Below are positions 34,298 to 43,938 of a DNA stretch of 43,939 bases, piece by piece (the stretch's first letter is position 1; every line of letters starts with the position of its first letter). The DNA is from Spirosoma fluviale. GTDB taxonomy: Bacteria > Bacteroidota > Bacteroidia > Cytophagales > Spirosomataceae. Made by a program: the position numbers and the translations under genes. The notes beneath the pieces are model-generated. The model had not been told where the DNA came from. It saw only the letters and a list, made by a program, of their open reading frames with translations, and made no database searches. Location of the stretch: NCBI GenBank assembly GCA_945901025.1, contig CAMDJW010000017.1, positions 1 through 43,939 on the forward strand. Direction: 5' to 3'.

Positions 34298-35914
34298 TTA
34301 CCAACCTGGATTTTGCTTCATGCTTGGATTAAGTGCAATCTCATTGATTGGCAATGGCCACAAATAATCACGTGCTGGATCAAACTTACGGAAACTAGCC
34401 GCTTGAGTGACAATATAGTTATCAGCTGTTAAATTCACCTTTACTGTGGTCCCAAATTCCTTAAAGAAAAAGTTTCCTAAAATTGGTTTTGGTAATTCTA
34501 TTTCAGCCGTTTTCCAACGAATTAAATCCCAGTAACGGAAACCTTCTTGCGCTAGCTCCACACGTCTTTCACGTCTGATTTCGTCGCGCATCATTAAACC
34601 ATTGGTCGCTGCAAATGCATTGCTTAAATCAGCTACTCCTCCACGCTTACGTAGGCGATTGATGGAAAGGTTTAAGTCAGCATCTGAAATACTTCCGTCC
34701 AATTCAAATTTTGCCTCAGCATAAATTAATAACACTTCCGCATAACGAATTAGGTTACGGTCAATAAAGGATGCTTGGTTATTCCAGTCGACGATGTTCC
34801 AATATTTACGGAAAGTAAATCCTGTCTTAGCGAAAACCAAAGAAGATACGTTGAATACTGGATTTGTGAAAATATACGAATCTCCTCTCTTTAAAACGTC
34901 ATCACTTAAACGTGTATCTCGGTTTACAAATACATCGGTCGATAAAACGGGTTGCACATATAAAGGAGATTTTGTGATAGGCAATCCATCCTTCATTAGG
35001 TATGAATCTACCAATGCTTTCGTCGGGCTTTTATTTCCATTTTCAAGGATACCTCTACAATAAGTGTGAGAAGTTACTCGGTCCGTTAAGCTTACTCCAT
35101 ATTGTTTGACCATTACATTTTCTCTGTTGGCCCTGCCTTCTCCCTCATATTGGAAAATATTAAAATAGGGACCTGCATACAAGTCATGTTGCTTGCTATC
35201 CATAACTGCTTTGGAAGCAGCTACTGCAAGGCTAAGGTATTTTTTAGCATCACCATAGTTATGAAATTTAGCTCTCGTTCCTTCAAAAAGGGCTACACGT
35301 GCTTTGAATGCCAAAGCAGCTGTATTGGCTATACGACCATAATCAGCTGTTCCTAAGGCTGTTGGCGTAGGTAGTTTTGCCCCAGCAAAATCTAAATCAG
35401 CCATGATGAGTGTTAAGATTTCATCACGAGTTGCAGATCCTGCTTTTAATTCAGGAGAGTCATCCGTTAGCGTTTTAGTCACCAGGGGAACACCTCCATA
35501 ACGCTGAAGCAAATTAAAATAACCCCAAGCTCTAAAAAATCTTGCTTCGGCTAAATAACGATCTAATGTAGCCGCTGCTATCCCTGTTTTAGGACCTTTC
35601 TCTAAGATATTATTGGCCGCACGGATTAATAGGTATTGGTTATTAAAATCAGCCGTTGCCGTAGCAGGAGCTAGACGAGAACCATCACTAATATTATTTG
35701 ATGCTAAACCAAATGCATCATCAGACCAGTTGTCTTCAGTACCAAAATCAGGCAAGAAAGTGTATAAATAATTGTTTGCCGTTTTTAAATCAGATTCCGA
35801 TCGCCAAAACGTCGCATCTGAAATATTGGTTTCTGGTAACCTCTCTACTTCACATCCCGTGAAGAATAAAATGGAGGCGCTTATTGCTATAATATTTTTT
35901 AATGAATTTTTCAT
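34298..35914 (-). CDS. SusD/RagB-family lipoprotein (second pair)
   Basis: This 538-residue lipoprotein has a signal ending FFTGC (lipidated Cys21) and then ERLPETNISDATFWRSESDL, a usual opening of the mature SusD fold. TPR-like helices follow, with ARFFRAWGYFNLLQRYGGVPLV being the family's most recognisable block, then IRRERRVELAQEGFRYWDLIRW and a canonical end, ALNPSMKQNPGW. It lies 27 bases after its susC and ends at a convergent terminator. The ligand is unknown; it may differ from that of the first pair. Confidence 0.95.
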   Translation of the reverse strand: MKNSLKNIIAISASILFFTGCEVERLPETNISDATFWRSESDLKTANNYLYTFLPDFGTEDNWSDDAFGLASNNISDGSRLAPATATADFNNQYLLIRAANNILEKGPKTGIAAATLDRYLAEARFFRAWGYFNLLQRYGGVPLVTKTLTDDSPELKAGSATRDEILTLIMADLDFAGAKLPTPTALGTADYGRIANTAALAFKARVALFEGTRAKFHNYGDAKKYLSLAVAASKAVMDSKQHDLYAGPYFNIFQYEGEGRANRENVMVKQYGVSLTDRVTSHTYCRGILENGNKSPTKALVDSYLMKDGLPITKSPLYVQPVLSTDVFVNRDTRLSDDVLKRGDSYIFTNPVFNVSSLVFAKTGFTFRKYWNIVDWNNQASFIDRNLIRYAEVLLIYAEAKFELDGSISDADLNLSINRLRKRGGVADLSNAFAATNGLMMRDEIRRERRVELAQEGFRYWDLIRWKTAEIELPKPILGNFFFKEFGTTVKVNLTADNYIVTQAASFRKFDPARDYLWPLPINEIALNPSMKQNPGW

Positions 35915-35941
35915 TTCAATGTTCTTTTAAATGTCTATAGA

Positions 35942-38900
35942 TTAAAACGAAAGATTTACACCTACAGAAGCTGTTGAGAAATACGGGTAATCATTGTCCG
36001 CATTATTCGCTGATTCTGGATCAAATAAGGTACCAAATTTTCCCATTCCTGAAACCGTTAAGATATCTTGACCAGATACATAAACGCGTGCACGTGAAAC
36101 GCCAATCTTCTTAGAAAGCGCACTTGGAATCGTATATCCTAATTGGATATTTTTTAACCTTGCATACTGTCCATTAAATGCCCATTTATCCGAAGTTCCA
36201 AAATTATGTGTGGCTCCGACAAAAGGACGGGGGAACAAAGCATTTGGGTTTTCAGGAGTCCAGTAATCGCGGTGAATACCCATCGCTTGTTTCCATGTAA
36301 CTAAAAGTGGTCCAACGGATTCTGATCCCGCTAGGAATGTTCTTTTACCCACACCTTGAACAAAGGCAGAAAAATCAAATCCATGTGTCTCAAAGCCTAA
36401 ATTAAATCCAAAAAGATAGCGAGGTGCTGATGAACCTAATAATAGCAAATCGCCATAGTCGGCTTTACTTCCTTTTCCTACCGTGATTTGCTTATCGCCA
36501 TTTTGGTCTACATATTTGATGTCTCCAGCGCCAGTACGGTTATCTTGGAACGCCGATGCTTTAACCTCATCAGCTGATGAGAAATATCCTGCTGTTTGAT
36601 ATCCCCAAATTGTGTTAAGAGGATAACCTTCAATCAAACTATTATTTCCTCTCGCCACCACAATTCGGTTTGAAAAAGCCACTAATTCATTCTGATTGTC
36701 TGAGAAGTTACCGCCAATATTGTAGCTGAACTTATCGCCAATTTTTCCACGGTATTTAACCTCTAATTCCCATCCCCATGATTTCAACTCCCCATTGTTT
36801 TTACGAGGCGTGGCGATACCAATGATGGCAGGAAGTTGTTGAGGTGTCAACATATTCTTATTAGATTTCACATAGTAATCACCACTGATCTGTAATTTAT
36901 TCTTCATTAAACCGATATCAAAACCTCCATTAGTTGTTTCGATGGTTTCCCAAGAAAGATTCGTACTTGGCAATGAACCTTGGAAAATAAATGAAGTTCT
37001 AGAATCTCCTAAGACTAAGGCAGACCCTCGGTTCAATTGATTTACATAATCATAATTACCTAAAGTACTTCCCAATGCTCCCCCTAATCTACCCCATGAA
37101 CCACGTAATTTAAATTCCGAGATGAATTGTAAAGATTCACTCATCCATGACTCACGGTGTAAGTTCCAACCCGCTGAAACGGAAGGGAAAATTTTCGTAC
37201 GACCATCTTCAGCTAATTTCGAGCTTTCATCTTGACGCAAAGTACCTTCTAACAAATACTTATCATCATAATTATAGTTAAAACGCCCAAAAACAGATTG
37301 GAATGCGTAAGTGGCAATCGCCTCTGAATTGGTTTTCGTTTTATCATCCCCTAAGTTCAAGGTAGGTAGGTCATTGCTGACCATGTTACTTGCTCCCGCA
37401 GTTGTATTTACATAGCGGAAATCTTCCCACTGATATCCTAATAATGCACCAAATGTGTGCTTATTGATTTTTAAATCGTAATTCGCTAAAAATTGTAAAT
37501 TTAAATTCTTAGTTACTTCGTTTGAAATCGAGTAAGAGTTAACTTGGTTTACATAACGATTTACGGCAAAACGACCCCATAATGGCACCGTTCTATTGAA
37601 GATATATCGATCACCACGGCGATATTGTGTACCAGCAACTGACCTTAACGTTAATCCTTTAACCAAATTTTCTAATTTGAACGTAAAGGTACCGTCAAAG
37701 AAATTACGGCTCATATTATTGTAACCGCCCTCAGCTAAATTAGCATAAGTCGTCGCTCCCGAGCCAGCTCCATTATATTGTCCTTTTGGAGTAAAAAATG
37801 GTGTCCTAGTTCTCAAACGATAGATATCATAGATCAATCCTTGACCACTAGCTCCCCTAGAACTTTGTTCAGTGAGTTCATTGGTATAGGCAATTCTTGT
37901 ATCTAAGGATAGCTTGTTGGTCAATTTAGCACCCAAATTTACGCGCAAATTGTAGCGGGTCAATTGGTCAGGACCCACCTTAAACAATCCTTTTTTGTTA
38001 TAATAACCGCCTGAAATCAAGAAATTAAGTTTGTCGGTACCACCTCTTGCCGAAATATTATGCATTTGCATAGAGGTATAATCCTTCAAAACTTGTTTGG
38101 CTAATGGCTCTTGATTGAAAAATAACCATTGAGTCGTATCTGCAGGATTGACTAAATAAGGAACATTGTTTCTAATTTGCTCCAAATCAAAATCAGAATA
38201 TTCTGGACCAGAACCTGAATTTTTACGGGCTAAATTGGAGAAATTTGCTTCCTCTAATAAAGTCATTCTTTCTGGAATATTAGCGGCCCAATCGGCCCCT
38301 GACATACCCGAATAATCAAAAGTTACTTTGCCATTCTTTCCTTTTTTAGAAGTAATTAAGATAACACCCCCGGCAGCTTGTGCACCATAAATAGCCGCCG
38401 CAGCCGCATCTTTTAGAATACTAATGCTCTCGATGTCATTTTGATTCATCGTTTGCAAGGTGATGGCAGGAACAGTTACCCCATCTAAAATGATTAAAGG
38501 GTCAACGGATCCATTCGCAGTAGTTGCCCCACGAATCTGAATTCCCAAACCTTCATTACCTGGCTGACCATTGGTTCTAGTCACAATTAATCCAGGTGAA
38601 GTTCCCTGTAAGGCAGATTGCAAACTGGTCGTAGGTCTGTTTTCAATCATTTTTGAATCGACCGTAGATACAGCGCCTGTCATGTTGACTTTTTTCTGAA
38701 CCCCATAACCAACTACAACCACCTCTTCAAGGCTAGCTGCATTTTCTTCTAAAGTGATTTCCACGACAGATTTATTCCCCACATTCACTTCTTGGGTTTC
38801 AAAACCAATGGAACTTATACGTAATACCGTCTTGGAGTCTACGCCACCAAGGCTAAATCTTCCATTTCCATCGGAAGTGGTTCCTTTTGTAGGTGTACCT

Positions 38901-39064
38901 TTGACTGAAATAGCGACACCGGGAACACCGTCCCCTTTTGCGTCTTTAATATTTCCTGTGATTGTTTTTGTTTGCGCCATGGCTGTTCCTGAAAAGATTA
39001 GCCAGCAAACGAAAATCCATAGGCTGTTCTGCCAGGACTTTCCTTTTTTGTAAATTTTTGTCAT
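35942..39064 (-). CDS. SusC/RagA-family TonB-dependent transporter (second pair)
   Basis: The 1040-residue outer membrane transporter has a signal peptide (about 1-30, ending AMAQ), a carboxypeptidase-D-like domain (about 33-108, ITGNIKDAKGDGVPGVAISV) and a plug starting at EEVVVVGYGVQKKVNMTGA. QGTSPGLIVTRTNGQPG and ESISILKDAAAAAIYGAQAA are typical plug motifs. The barrel ends in FSTASVGVNLSF. It starts the two-gene susC-susD unit and is divergent from the GH20 gene across a 127-base spacer with a full -7 element. Confidence 0.95.
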   Translation of the reverse strand: MTKIYKKGKSWQNSLWIFVCWLIFSGTAMAQTKTITGNIKDAKGDGVPGVAISVKGTPTKGTTSDGNGRFSLGGVDSKTVLRISSIGFETQEVNVGNKSVVEITLEENAASLEEVVVVGYGVQKKVNMTGAVSTVDSKMIENRPTTSLQSALQGTSPGLIVTRTNGQPGNEGLGIQIRGATTANGSVDPLIILDGVTVPAITLQTMNQNDIESISILKDAAAAAIYGAQAAGGVILITSKKGKNGKVTFDYSGMSGADWAANIPERMTLLEEANFSNLARKNSGSGPEYSDFDLEQIRNNVPYLVNPADTTQWLFFNQEPLAKQVLKDYTSMQMHNISARGGTDKLNFLISGGYYNKKGLFKVGPDQLTRYNLRVNLGAKLTNKLSLDTRIAYTNELTEQSSRGASGQGLIYDIYRLRTRTPFFTPKGQYNGAGSGATTYANLAEGGYNNMSRNFFDGTFTFKLENLVKGLTLRSVAGTQYRRGDRYIFNRTVPLWGRFAVNRYVNQVNSYSISNEVTKNLNLQFLANYDLKINKHTFGALLGYQWEDFRYVNTTAGASNMVSNDLPTLNLGDDKTKTNSEAIATYAFQSVFGRFNYNYDDKYLLEGTLRQDESSKLAEDGRTKIFPSVSAGWNLHRESWMSESLQFISEFKLRGSWGRLGGALGSTLGNYDYVNQLNRGSALVLGDSRTSFIFQGSLPSTNLSWETIETTNGGFDIGLMKNKLQISGDYYVKSNKNMLTPQQLPAIIGIATPRKNNGELKSWGWELEVKYRGKIGDKFSYNIGGNFSDNQNELVAFSNRIVVARGNNSLIEGYPLNTIWGYQTAGYFSSADEVKASAFQDNRTGAGDIKYVDQNGDKQITVGKGSKADYGDLLLLGSSAPRYLFGFNLGFETHGFDFSAFVQGVGKRTFLAGSESVGPLLVTWKQAMGIHRDYWTPENPNALFPRPFVGATHNFGTSDKWAFNGQYARLKNIQLGYTIPSALSKKIGVSRARVYVSGQDILTVSGMGKFGTLFDPESANNADNDYPYFSTASVGVNLSF

Positions 39065-39096
39065 ATTTAGATCGTAAATTGTTTTTTGTAAGGGGG

Positions 39097-39104
39097 CAAA
39101 ATTA
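39097..39104 (-). promoter_or_regulatory. Putative -7 element of the second susC
   Basis: On the minus strand TAATTTTG matches TAnnTTTG fully and would give a leader of about 29 nt to the ATG at 39064. No good -33 TTTG is seen at the usual distance, which is compatible with a promoter needing an activator. Confidence 0.5.
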
Positions 39105-39161
39105 GCATTTTTCTTTTAAAAATTATAATAAAGTATACCACTGTTTTCAAAATCGATCCTA

Positions 39162-39169
39162 TATCTTTA
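39162..39169 (+). promoter_or_regulatory. Weak -7 candidate for the GH20 gene
   Basis: TATCTTTA differs from TAnnTTTG only in the last base and lies 22 bases before the GH20 ATG. A -33 element is not evident. Confidence 0.3.
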
Positions 39170-39191
39170 CAACTCAAATCCAAATTGAATT

Positions 39192-40796
39192 ATGAAAAAA
39201 ATCCAACTCATTATTTTACTCATTCTTTTTGCATGTCGTTCTTTTGCTCAAAATGCTTACAACATCATTCCTTTGCCTAAATCTTTAAAGCCTGCTGAAG
39301 GTACATTTGTGATTAAAAAAGGAATCTCCGTGTACATGAATTCAGAAGAATTTAGCCCATCGGCCAATTTGTTAGCTTTACAAATTAAAAATGTGTCGGG
39401 CCAAGTAGTACCTGTTAAAATGGCTAAAACTGCTTCCTCAGGAATAATATTTAGCAAAAATGATGCTTTAGGAGAAGAGGCCTATAGTTTGAAAGTGACT
39501 TCTAAAAAAGTTGAAATTCAGGCAAAAACGGGGAAAGGTGCTTTTTATGGTTTGCAGACGTTGCTCCAATTGATGCCTGCGCCTATTTATGGAAATGAGT
39601 TGTCTACCGTTGCTATGACCATTCCCAACTGTCTGATCGAAGATGCTCCTCGGTTTAGCTACCGCGGTTTAATGCTAGATGTAGGCCGTTATTTTTTCTC
39701 AGTAGATGCGGTAAAGCGCTACATCGATTTGATGGCTATTTATAAATTAAATACGTTTCATTGGCATTTGACTGAAGATCAGGGCTGGCGTATTGAAATA
39801 AAAAAATATCCTCTGTTGACCTCAATATCTTCGGTAAGAAAGGAAAGTATGTTGGGCCATTACCGGGACCAAAAATATGATGGAAAGCCACATGGTGGAT
39901 TTTATACACAAGAGCAAATAAAGGAAGTAGTTGCCTATGCCACTTCTAAATACATTAACGTAATCCCTGAAATTGAAATGCCAGGTCACTCGACGGCTGT
40001 ATTGGCAGCTTATCCACAATTGGGTTCCAATGGGGATAAAATATTACAAGTGAAAACGAAATGGGGCGTGGCTGATGACGTCTTGTTCCCACGTGAAGAA
40101 ACTTTTACATTTTTAGAAGATGTGCTGACCGAAGTGATGGCTTTATTTCCTGGTCAATACATTCACATTGGTGGGGATGAATGTCCCAAAACCCAATGGA
40201 AAGAAAGTCGTTTTTGCCAAGATTTAATCAAAAAATTAGGCTTGAAAGATGAGCATGAATTACAAAGTTATTTCATTCGTCGGATCGATAAATTTGTTAC
40301 TTCCAAAGGGAAAAAATTATTGGGTTGGGACGAGATTTTAGAAGGTGGTCTATCACCTAACGCCATGGTCATGTCGTGGAGAGGAACGAAAGGTGGGATT
40401 GAAGCTGCAAAACAAAACCACGATGTGGTGATGTCGCCTAATTCATTTTTCTACATTGATTATTACCAAGCGGACCCTAAAACAGAACCTGTTGCTATCG
40501 GAGGATTCTTGCCTCTAAGCAAATGCTATTCTTTTGAGCCAGATTTGCCGGAATTAACAGCTGAAGAAGCTAAACATGTGGTGGGTATTCAGGCCAACTT
40601 ATGGACCGAATATGTCAGTAATTTACCTTATGCGGAGTACATGACCTATCCAAGAGCTTTGGCTTTATCCGAAGTTTCTTGGTCTCCCAAAGGATCAAAA
40701 AATTACGAGGATTTTAAAAAGCGTTTGAAGGGACACATGCCTTCCATGGATGCTTTGAAGATTAATTATTCTAAAGCATTCTTAACTCAACCATAA
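39192..40796 (+). CDS. GH20 beta-N-acetylhexosaminidase
   Basis: GH20 enzymes remove terminal beta-linked GlcNAc or GalNAc by substrate-assisted catalysis. The 534-residue protein has a signal peptide (1-20), an N-terminal GH20b alpha/beta domain to about residue 150, and the catalytic barrel starting at RFSYRGLMLDVGRYF. The catalytic Asp-Glu pair is D329-E330 in HIGGDECPKTQW. HWHLTEDQGWRIEIKKYP (190-207) and IPEIEMPGHS (258-267) line the active site, and VMSWRG and QANLWTEYV carry further conserved Trp residues. It is monocistronic with a clear terminator and implies that the target glycan contains N-acetylhexosamine, or that chitin-type sugars are also used. Confidence 0.96.
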   Translation: MKKIQLIILLILFACRSFAQNAYNIIPLPKSLKPAEGTFVIKKGISVYMNSEEFSPSANLLALQIKNVSGQVVPVKMAKTASSGIIFSKNDALGEEAYSLKVTSKKVEIQAKTGKGAFYGLQTLLQLMPAPIYGNELSTVAMTIPNCLIEDAPRFSYRGLMLDVGRYFFSVDAVKRYIDLMAIYKLNTFHWHLTEDQGWRIEIKKYPLLTSISSVRKESMLGHYRDQKYDGKPHGGFYTQEQIKEVVAYATSKYINVIPEIEMPGHSTAVLAAYPQLGSNGDKILQVKTKWGVADDVLFPREETFTFLEDVLTEVMALFPGQYIHIGGDECPKTQWKESRFCQDLIKKLGLKDEHELQSYFIRRIDKFVTSKGKKLLGWDEILEGGLSPNAMVMSWRGTKGGIEAAKQNHDVVMSPNSFFYIDYYQADPKTEPVAIGGFLPLSKCYSFEPDLPELTAEEAKHVVGIQANLWTEYVSNLPYAEYMTYPRALALSEVSWSPKGSKNYEDFKKRLKGHMPSMDALKINYSKAFLTQP

Positions 40797-40818
40797 ATAG
40801 GATCTTTTTATTTAGCAA

Positions 40819-40849
40819 AAAACTCTTTTGATATTCAAAAGGGTTTTTT
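40819..40849 (+). terminator. Terminator after the GH20 gene
   Basis: AAAACTCTTTTGA (40819-40831) pairs with TCAAAAGGGTTTT (40835-40847) over 13 bp with one G-U pair and a three-base loop. A T-run follows. It lies between convergent GH20 and sulfatase genes. Confidence 0.82.
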
Positions 40850-40877
40850 GTTTTTATACTCGATAAATTAAAATGCA

Positions 40878-42353
40878 TCAAAATTTAGGATCCACAAACT
40901 CCCAATCTTTTACGTGAGAGGGTCGATGTTGCTTTTTAGCAATCTCGTCCATCTTTTTAATGAGTTCTGGGTTTGTTTGCGCAATGTCATTTTGTTCGCT
41001 AGGATCTTTGGACAAGTCATACAATTCCCAAGGGGCTAATTTATTTTTTTTCATATTGGATTTCACCCCTTTGAAATTCCCGATGCGGATTGCGACTTGC
41101 CCCGATTTTTCTGGAAACTCGAAATATAAAAACGGATGCTTTGTTTGGGCTTTGCCCAGTAGGGTAGGCAAGAATGAAATGCCATCCGTTTTGACTGGTA
41201 TTTTGGCACCTGTCAGATCAGCTAAGGTAGCCATTACGTCAAATTGCACCGAGGGATGATCGGTGGTTTGACCGGGTTTTATCTTGCCGGGCCAACGAGC
41301 CATCATCGGTTCACGGATGCCGCCTTCATATAAGTCTTGTTTTCGACCGCGTAAACCCGCCACGGAATTGAAAAACTGGGTATCTACCCCTCCTACATCA
41401 AAGGTCGCCCCGTTATCGCTCGAGAACATGATCAATGTATTTTCATCGATTTGATATTTTTTGAGTGTCTCTATGATGCGCCCCACTTGCTTGTCTAAAT
41501 AGGTAATCATCGCGGCATAGGTCGCCCGCGGATATTTAGTGGGCACGTAGCCACCTTTCATGGACGTATAAATAGTCTCCGGAAATTTTCCTTGATAGGC
41601 TAGTATTTCATCCTCGGGTGCTTGTAAAGAAAGATGAGGAAGCGGTAGCGGGAGATATAAAAAGAACGGATTTTTTTGATTCTTCTGGATAAATGCTAGG
41701 GCTTTCTCCATCATTTTGGTTGCCGCATAATCTTTGCCTTTAAACTTATCAAAATCAATGGAGTCTATGCTGACTTTTCTGTTTTGGTATTCATGGACTA
41801 ATTGATACGTGTTTCTCAAGGTATCCCATTTTCCATTTTCCCAAAGGTGGGTCGGGTATAAATTATGTGCTTGTTTTTGGTCCAAGAAACCATAGTAATA
41901 ATCAAATCCATGTAGGTTGGGATCTCCAGTGGTATTATTCATTCCAAGACCCCATTTACCCACGAGCGCCGTTTTGTAGCCTGCAGATTTCATTAATTTG
42001 GCAATGGTAAATGTGTTTTCCGGCAAGGGCATTTGTCCACCTTCTTTATCATCTCTAAATCCACCCAATTCGTAATTGCCTCGTATGTAGGAATGTCCTG
42101 CGTGTTGGCCCGTCATCAACATACACCTGGCCGGTGCACAGACAGGCGCACTAGTATAGTGGTTCGTAAATCGAATTCCTTCTTTTGCCATGGCATCTAA
42201 AAAAGGCGTTTTGATCTTTTGCTGGCCATAGACGCCTAACTCCCCATATCCCAAATCATCGGCATAGATGTAAATGACATTTGGTTTTTTTTGAGCCAAT
42301 AAATTGACGGATACCAATAATAAATACAATGTGGTAAAAAATAATTTCTTCAT
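40878..42353 (-). CDS. Secreted type I sulfatase, CAPAR motif
   Basis: The 491-residue protein has a signal peptide (1-20), DD at 32-33 and a sulfatase motif CAPARCMLMTG with predicted formylglycine at Cys72; Ala replaces Ser in CxPSR. GKWGLGMNNTTGDPN has Gly-Leu where most members have a His after GKW, a known variant in one arylsulfatase branch. FLYLPLPLPHLSLQAP and MFSSDNGATFD carry other active-site residues. It ends with ELYDLSKDPSEQNDIA, a standard sulfatase tail. It follows another sulfatase gene by 14 bases, so both are co-transcribed. Desulfation of a sugar ester is expected; position specificity is unknown. Confidence 0.92.
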   Translation of the reverse strand: MKKLFFTTLYLLLVSVNLLAQKKPNVIYIYADDLGYGELGVYGQQKIKTPFLDAMAKEGIRFTNHYTSAPVCAPARCMLMTGQHAGHSYIRGNYELGGFRDDKEGGQMPLPENTFTIAKLMKSAGYKTALVGKWGLGMNNTTGDPNLHGFDYYYGFLDQKQAHNLYPTHLWENGKWDTLRNTYQLVHEYQNRKVSIDSIDFDKFKGKDYAATKMMEKALAFIQKNQKNPFFLYLPLPLPHLSLQAPEDEILAYQGKFPETIYTSMKGGYVPTKYPRATYAAMITYLDKQVGRIIETLKKYQIDENTLIMFSSDNGATFDVGGVDTQFFNSVAGLRGRKQDLYEGGIREPMMARWPGKIKPGQTTDHPSVQFDVMATLADLTGAKIPVKTDGISFLPTLLGKAQTKHPFLYFEFPEKSGQVAIRIGNFKGVKSNMKKNKLAPWELYDLSKDPSEQNDIAQTNPELIKKMDEIAKKQHRPSHVKDWEFVDPKF

Positions 42354-42367
42354 GTGTTTAACTTGTT

Positions 42368-43795
42368 TTATTGGCCTACGGCTCTATTCCCTTTTCCTTT
42401 TCTTTGGGTCAAATCGTCCCCTAATTCTTCTCTTGCTTTTTCTGCTAATTGCTTTAAATCGGCAACGACTGTAGGGTGTTGAGACTGAACATCATAGCGC
42501 TCACCGGGATCTCTGCGTAAATCATATAGCGCTTCAGGGTAAGGATAATCTTCTCTTAACTTCCCTGGAAATCCATCTTGCCCTGGCATGAACCCTTCGT
42601 GGGTTCTTCCAGGATGCGCAAGGACTAATTTCCACTGGCCTTTTCGGACCGCTTCCAAATTATTTTTCCGATAATAGTACAAAAATTCTTTTCGTGGCTC
42701 AGCTTTGTCCTCGTCCTTTAATAGAGAGAATACATTGACACCGTCGATTTTTTTCAAAGGTAATTTTGAGTTTGTAACGGCACAAATCGTAGGTAAAAGG
42801 TCTATGTTGGAAGCTAATCCATTATTGACTTTACCACCATCGATACGTCCTTTCCATTGGGCAATAAAGGGAACTCTTTGGCCACCTTCAAATGAGGTGC
42901 CCTTAGCTTCTCTTAATCCGCCAGTTGATCCCGCATGGTTGCCAAAATTCTGCCAAGGACCATTGTCCGAAGTAAAAATCACGAGCGTATTATTGTCAAT
43001 TTTCAAGCGCTTGAGGGTCTTTAAAATTTCGCCCACCGACCAGTCCATTTCCATCATTACATCCCCATAAAGTCCTTGTTTGCTTTTTCCTTTAAATGCA
43101 GCGGAGGCATTGATGGGAACGTGTGGCATCGGATGAGGCATGTAGACAAAAAACGGTTTTGCCTTATTTTTTTCAATGAACTTGATGGATTCTTGAGTCA
43201 ATATGTTGATCAATTGCGATTGATCATCTAAGGTTTTAATGTATCTCTCGGGTTTTGAGCCTCGGATTAAAGGAAGTTCCGGGAAGTCCTTTCTTTGATT
43301 CGTTGCGTTTCGGGTCCCATCATAATGTACGGGCCACATATCGTTTGAATACGGAATACCTACATACTCATCGAAGCCATGTTGGGTCGGCAAAAATCTC
43401 TCCGAATCTCCTAAATGCCATTTGCCAAAAATACCGGTTGTGTAACCATTGGCTTTTAAAACTTCGGCAATCGTTTCTTCGTCTTTATTGATTCCAATGG
43501 GCGAATTGGGGAATAGTGCACCTGAAATCCCAATTCTGTTTGGGTAGCAGCCGGTCAGTAGACCAGCCCTTGACGCGCTGCAAACTGCTTGAGCCGAAAG
43601 GAAATTGGTCAATCGAACCCCATTTTTGGCCATTTGATCTAAATTGGGTGTTTGATATTGACTTGCTCCGTAGCAACTTAAATCACCATAACCTAGGTCG
43701 TCCATTAAGATGACGATGACATTTGGTTTTTTTTGGGCAAAAATGGGTGTACAGGCAAAGGCCAAAATACTGGCAAGCAGAAGGAATTTTTTCAT
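42368..43795 (-). CDS. Secreted type I sulfatase, CSASR motif
   Basis: The 475-residue protein has a signal peptide (1-20), DD at 32-33 and a modification motif CSASRAGLLTG with the predicted formylglycine Cys at 72; Ala replaces the usual Pro, a form accepted by some anaerobic-type maturases. GKWHLGDSERFLPTQHGFDEY, MPHPMPHVPI and IFTSDNGPWQNFG provide the other active-site and metal residues. LREAKGTSFEGGQRVPFIAQW and LYDLRRDPGERYDV are standard for arylsulfatases. It is the first of a two-sulfatase unit and follows, by 74 bases, the tail of a probable cytochrome-c-domain gene. Confidence 0.92.
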   Translation of the reverse strand: MKKFLLLASILAFACTPIFAQKKPNVIVILMDDLGYGDLSCYGASQYQTPNLDQMAKNGVRLTNFLSAQAVCSASRAGLLTGCYPNRIGISGALFPNSPIGINKDEETIAEVLKANGYTTGIFGKWHLGDSERFLPTQHGFDEYVGIPYSNDMWPVHYDGTRNATNQRKDFPELPLIRGSKPERYIKTLDDQSQLINILTQESIKFIEKNKAKPFFVYMPHPMPHVPINASAAFKGKSKQGLYGDVMMEMDWSVGEILKTLKRLKIDNNTLVIFTSDNGPWQNFGNHAGSTGGLREAKGTSFEGGQRVPFIAQWKGRIDGGKVNNGLASNIDLLPTICAVTNSKLPLKKIDGVNVFSLLKDEDKAEPRKEFLYYYRKNNLEAVRKGQWKLVLAHPGRTHEGFMPGQDGFPGKLREDYPYPEALYDLRRDPGERYDVQSQHPTVVADLKQLAEKAREELGDDLTQRKGKGNRAVGQ

Positions 43796-43869
43796 AGGTT
43801 TACTATTTATACACTGAATGATCCATTGAAATTCTTTGAAAGAAAGATCAAAATATCACATGCAAAATA

Positions 43870-43938
43870 TTAATTATTTTTCGAACCTGAATCGATCCAC
43901 GATTTAATTTTGCTGATTTCGCAGGAAGAAATACTGAC
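43870..43938 (-). CDS. C-terminal tail of a probable cytochrome-c-domain protein (partial)
   Basis: A minus-strand frame enters from the right edge and stops at 43870-43872. The 22 visible residues contain SCEISKIKSWIDSGSKNN. A tail of the form EI-x-x-I-x-x-WI-x-x-G-x-x-NN is typical of Bacteroidota c-type cytochrome-like (planctomycete-type, PF07635) domains. The identification rests on this short tail only. Confidence 0.4.
   Translation of the reverse strand, partial: VSISSCEISKIKSWIDSGSKNN

Noticed and set aside
34794-35063. 89-codon plus-strand frame antisense to susD
   Set aside because: It is a mirror of the susD codons with no start context or recognisable features. Other antisense frames inside susC, secDF and the sulfatases were dismissed for the same reason.
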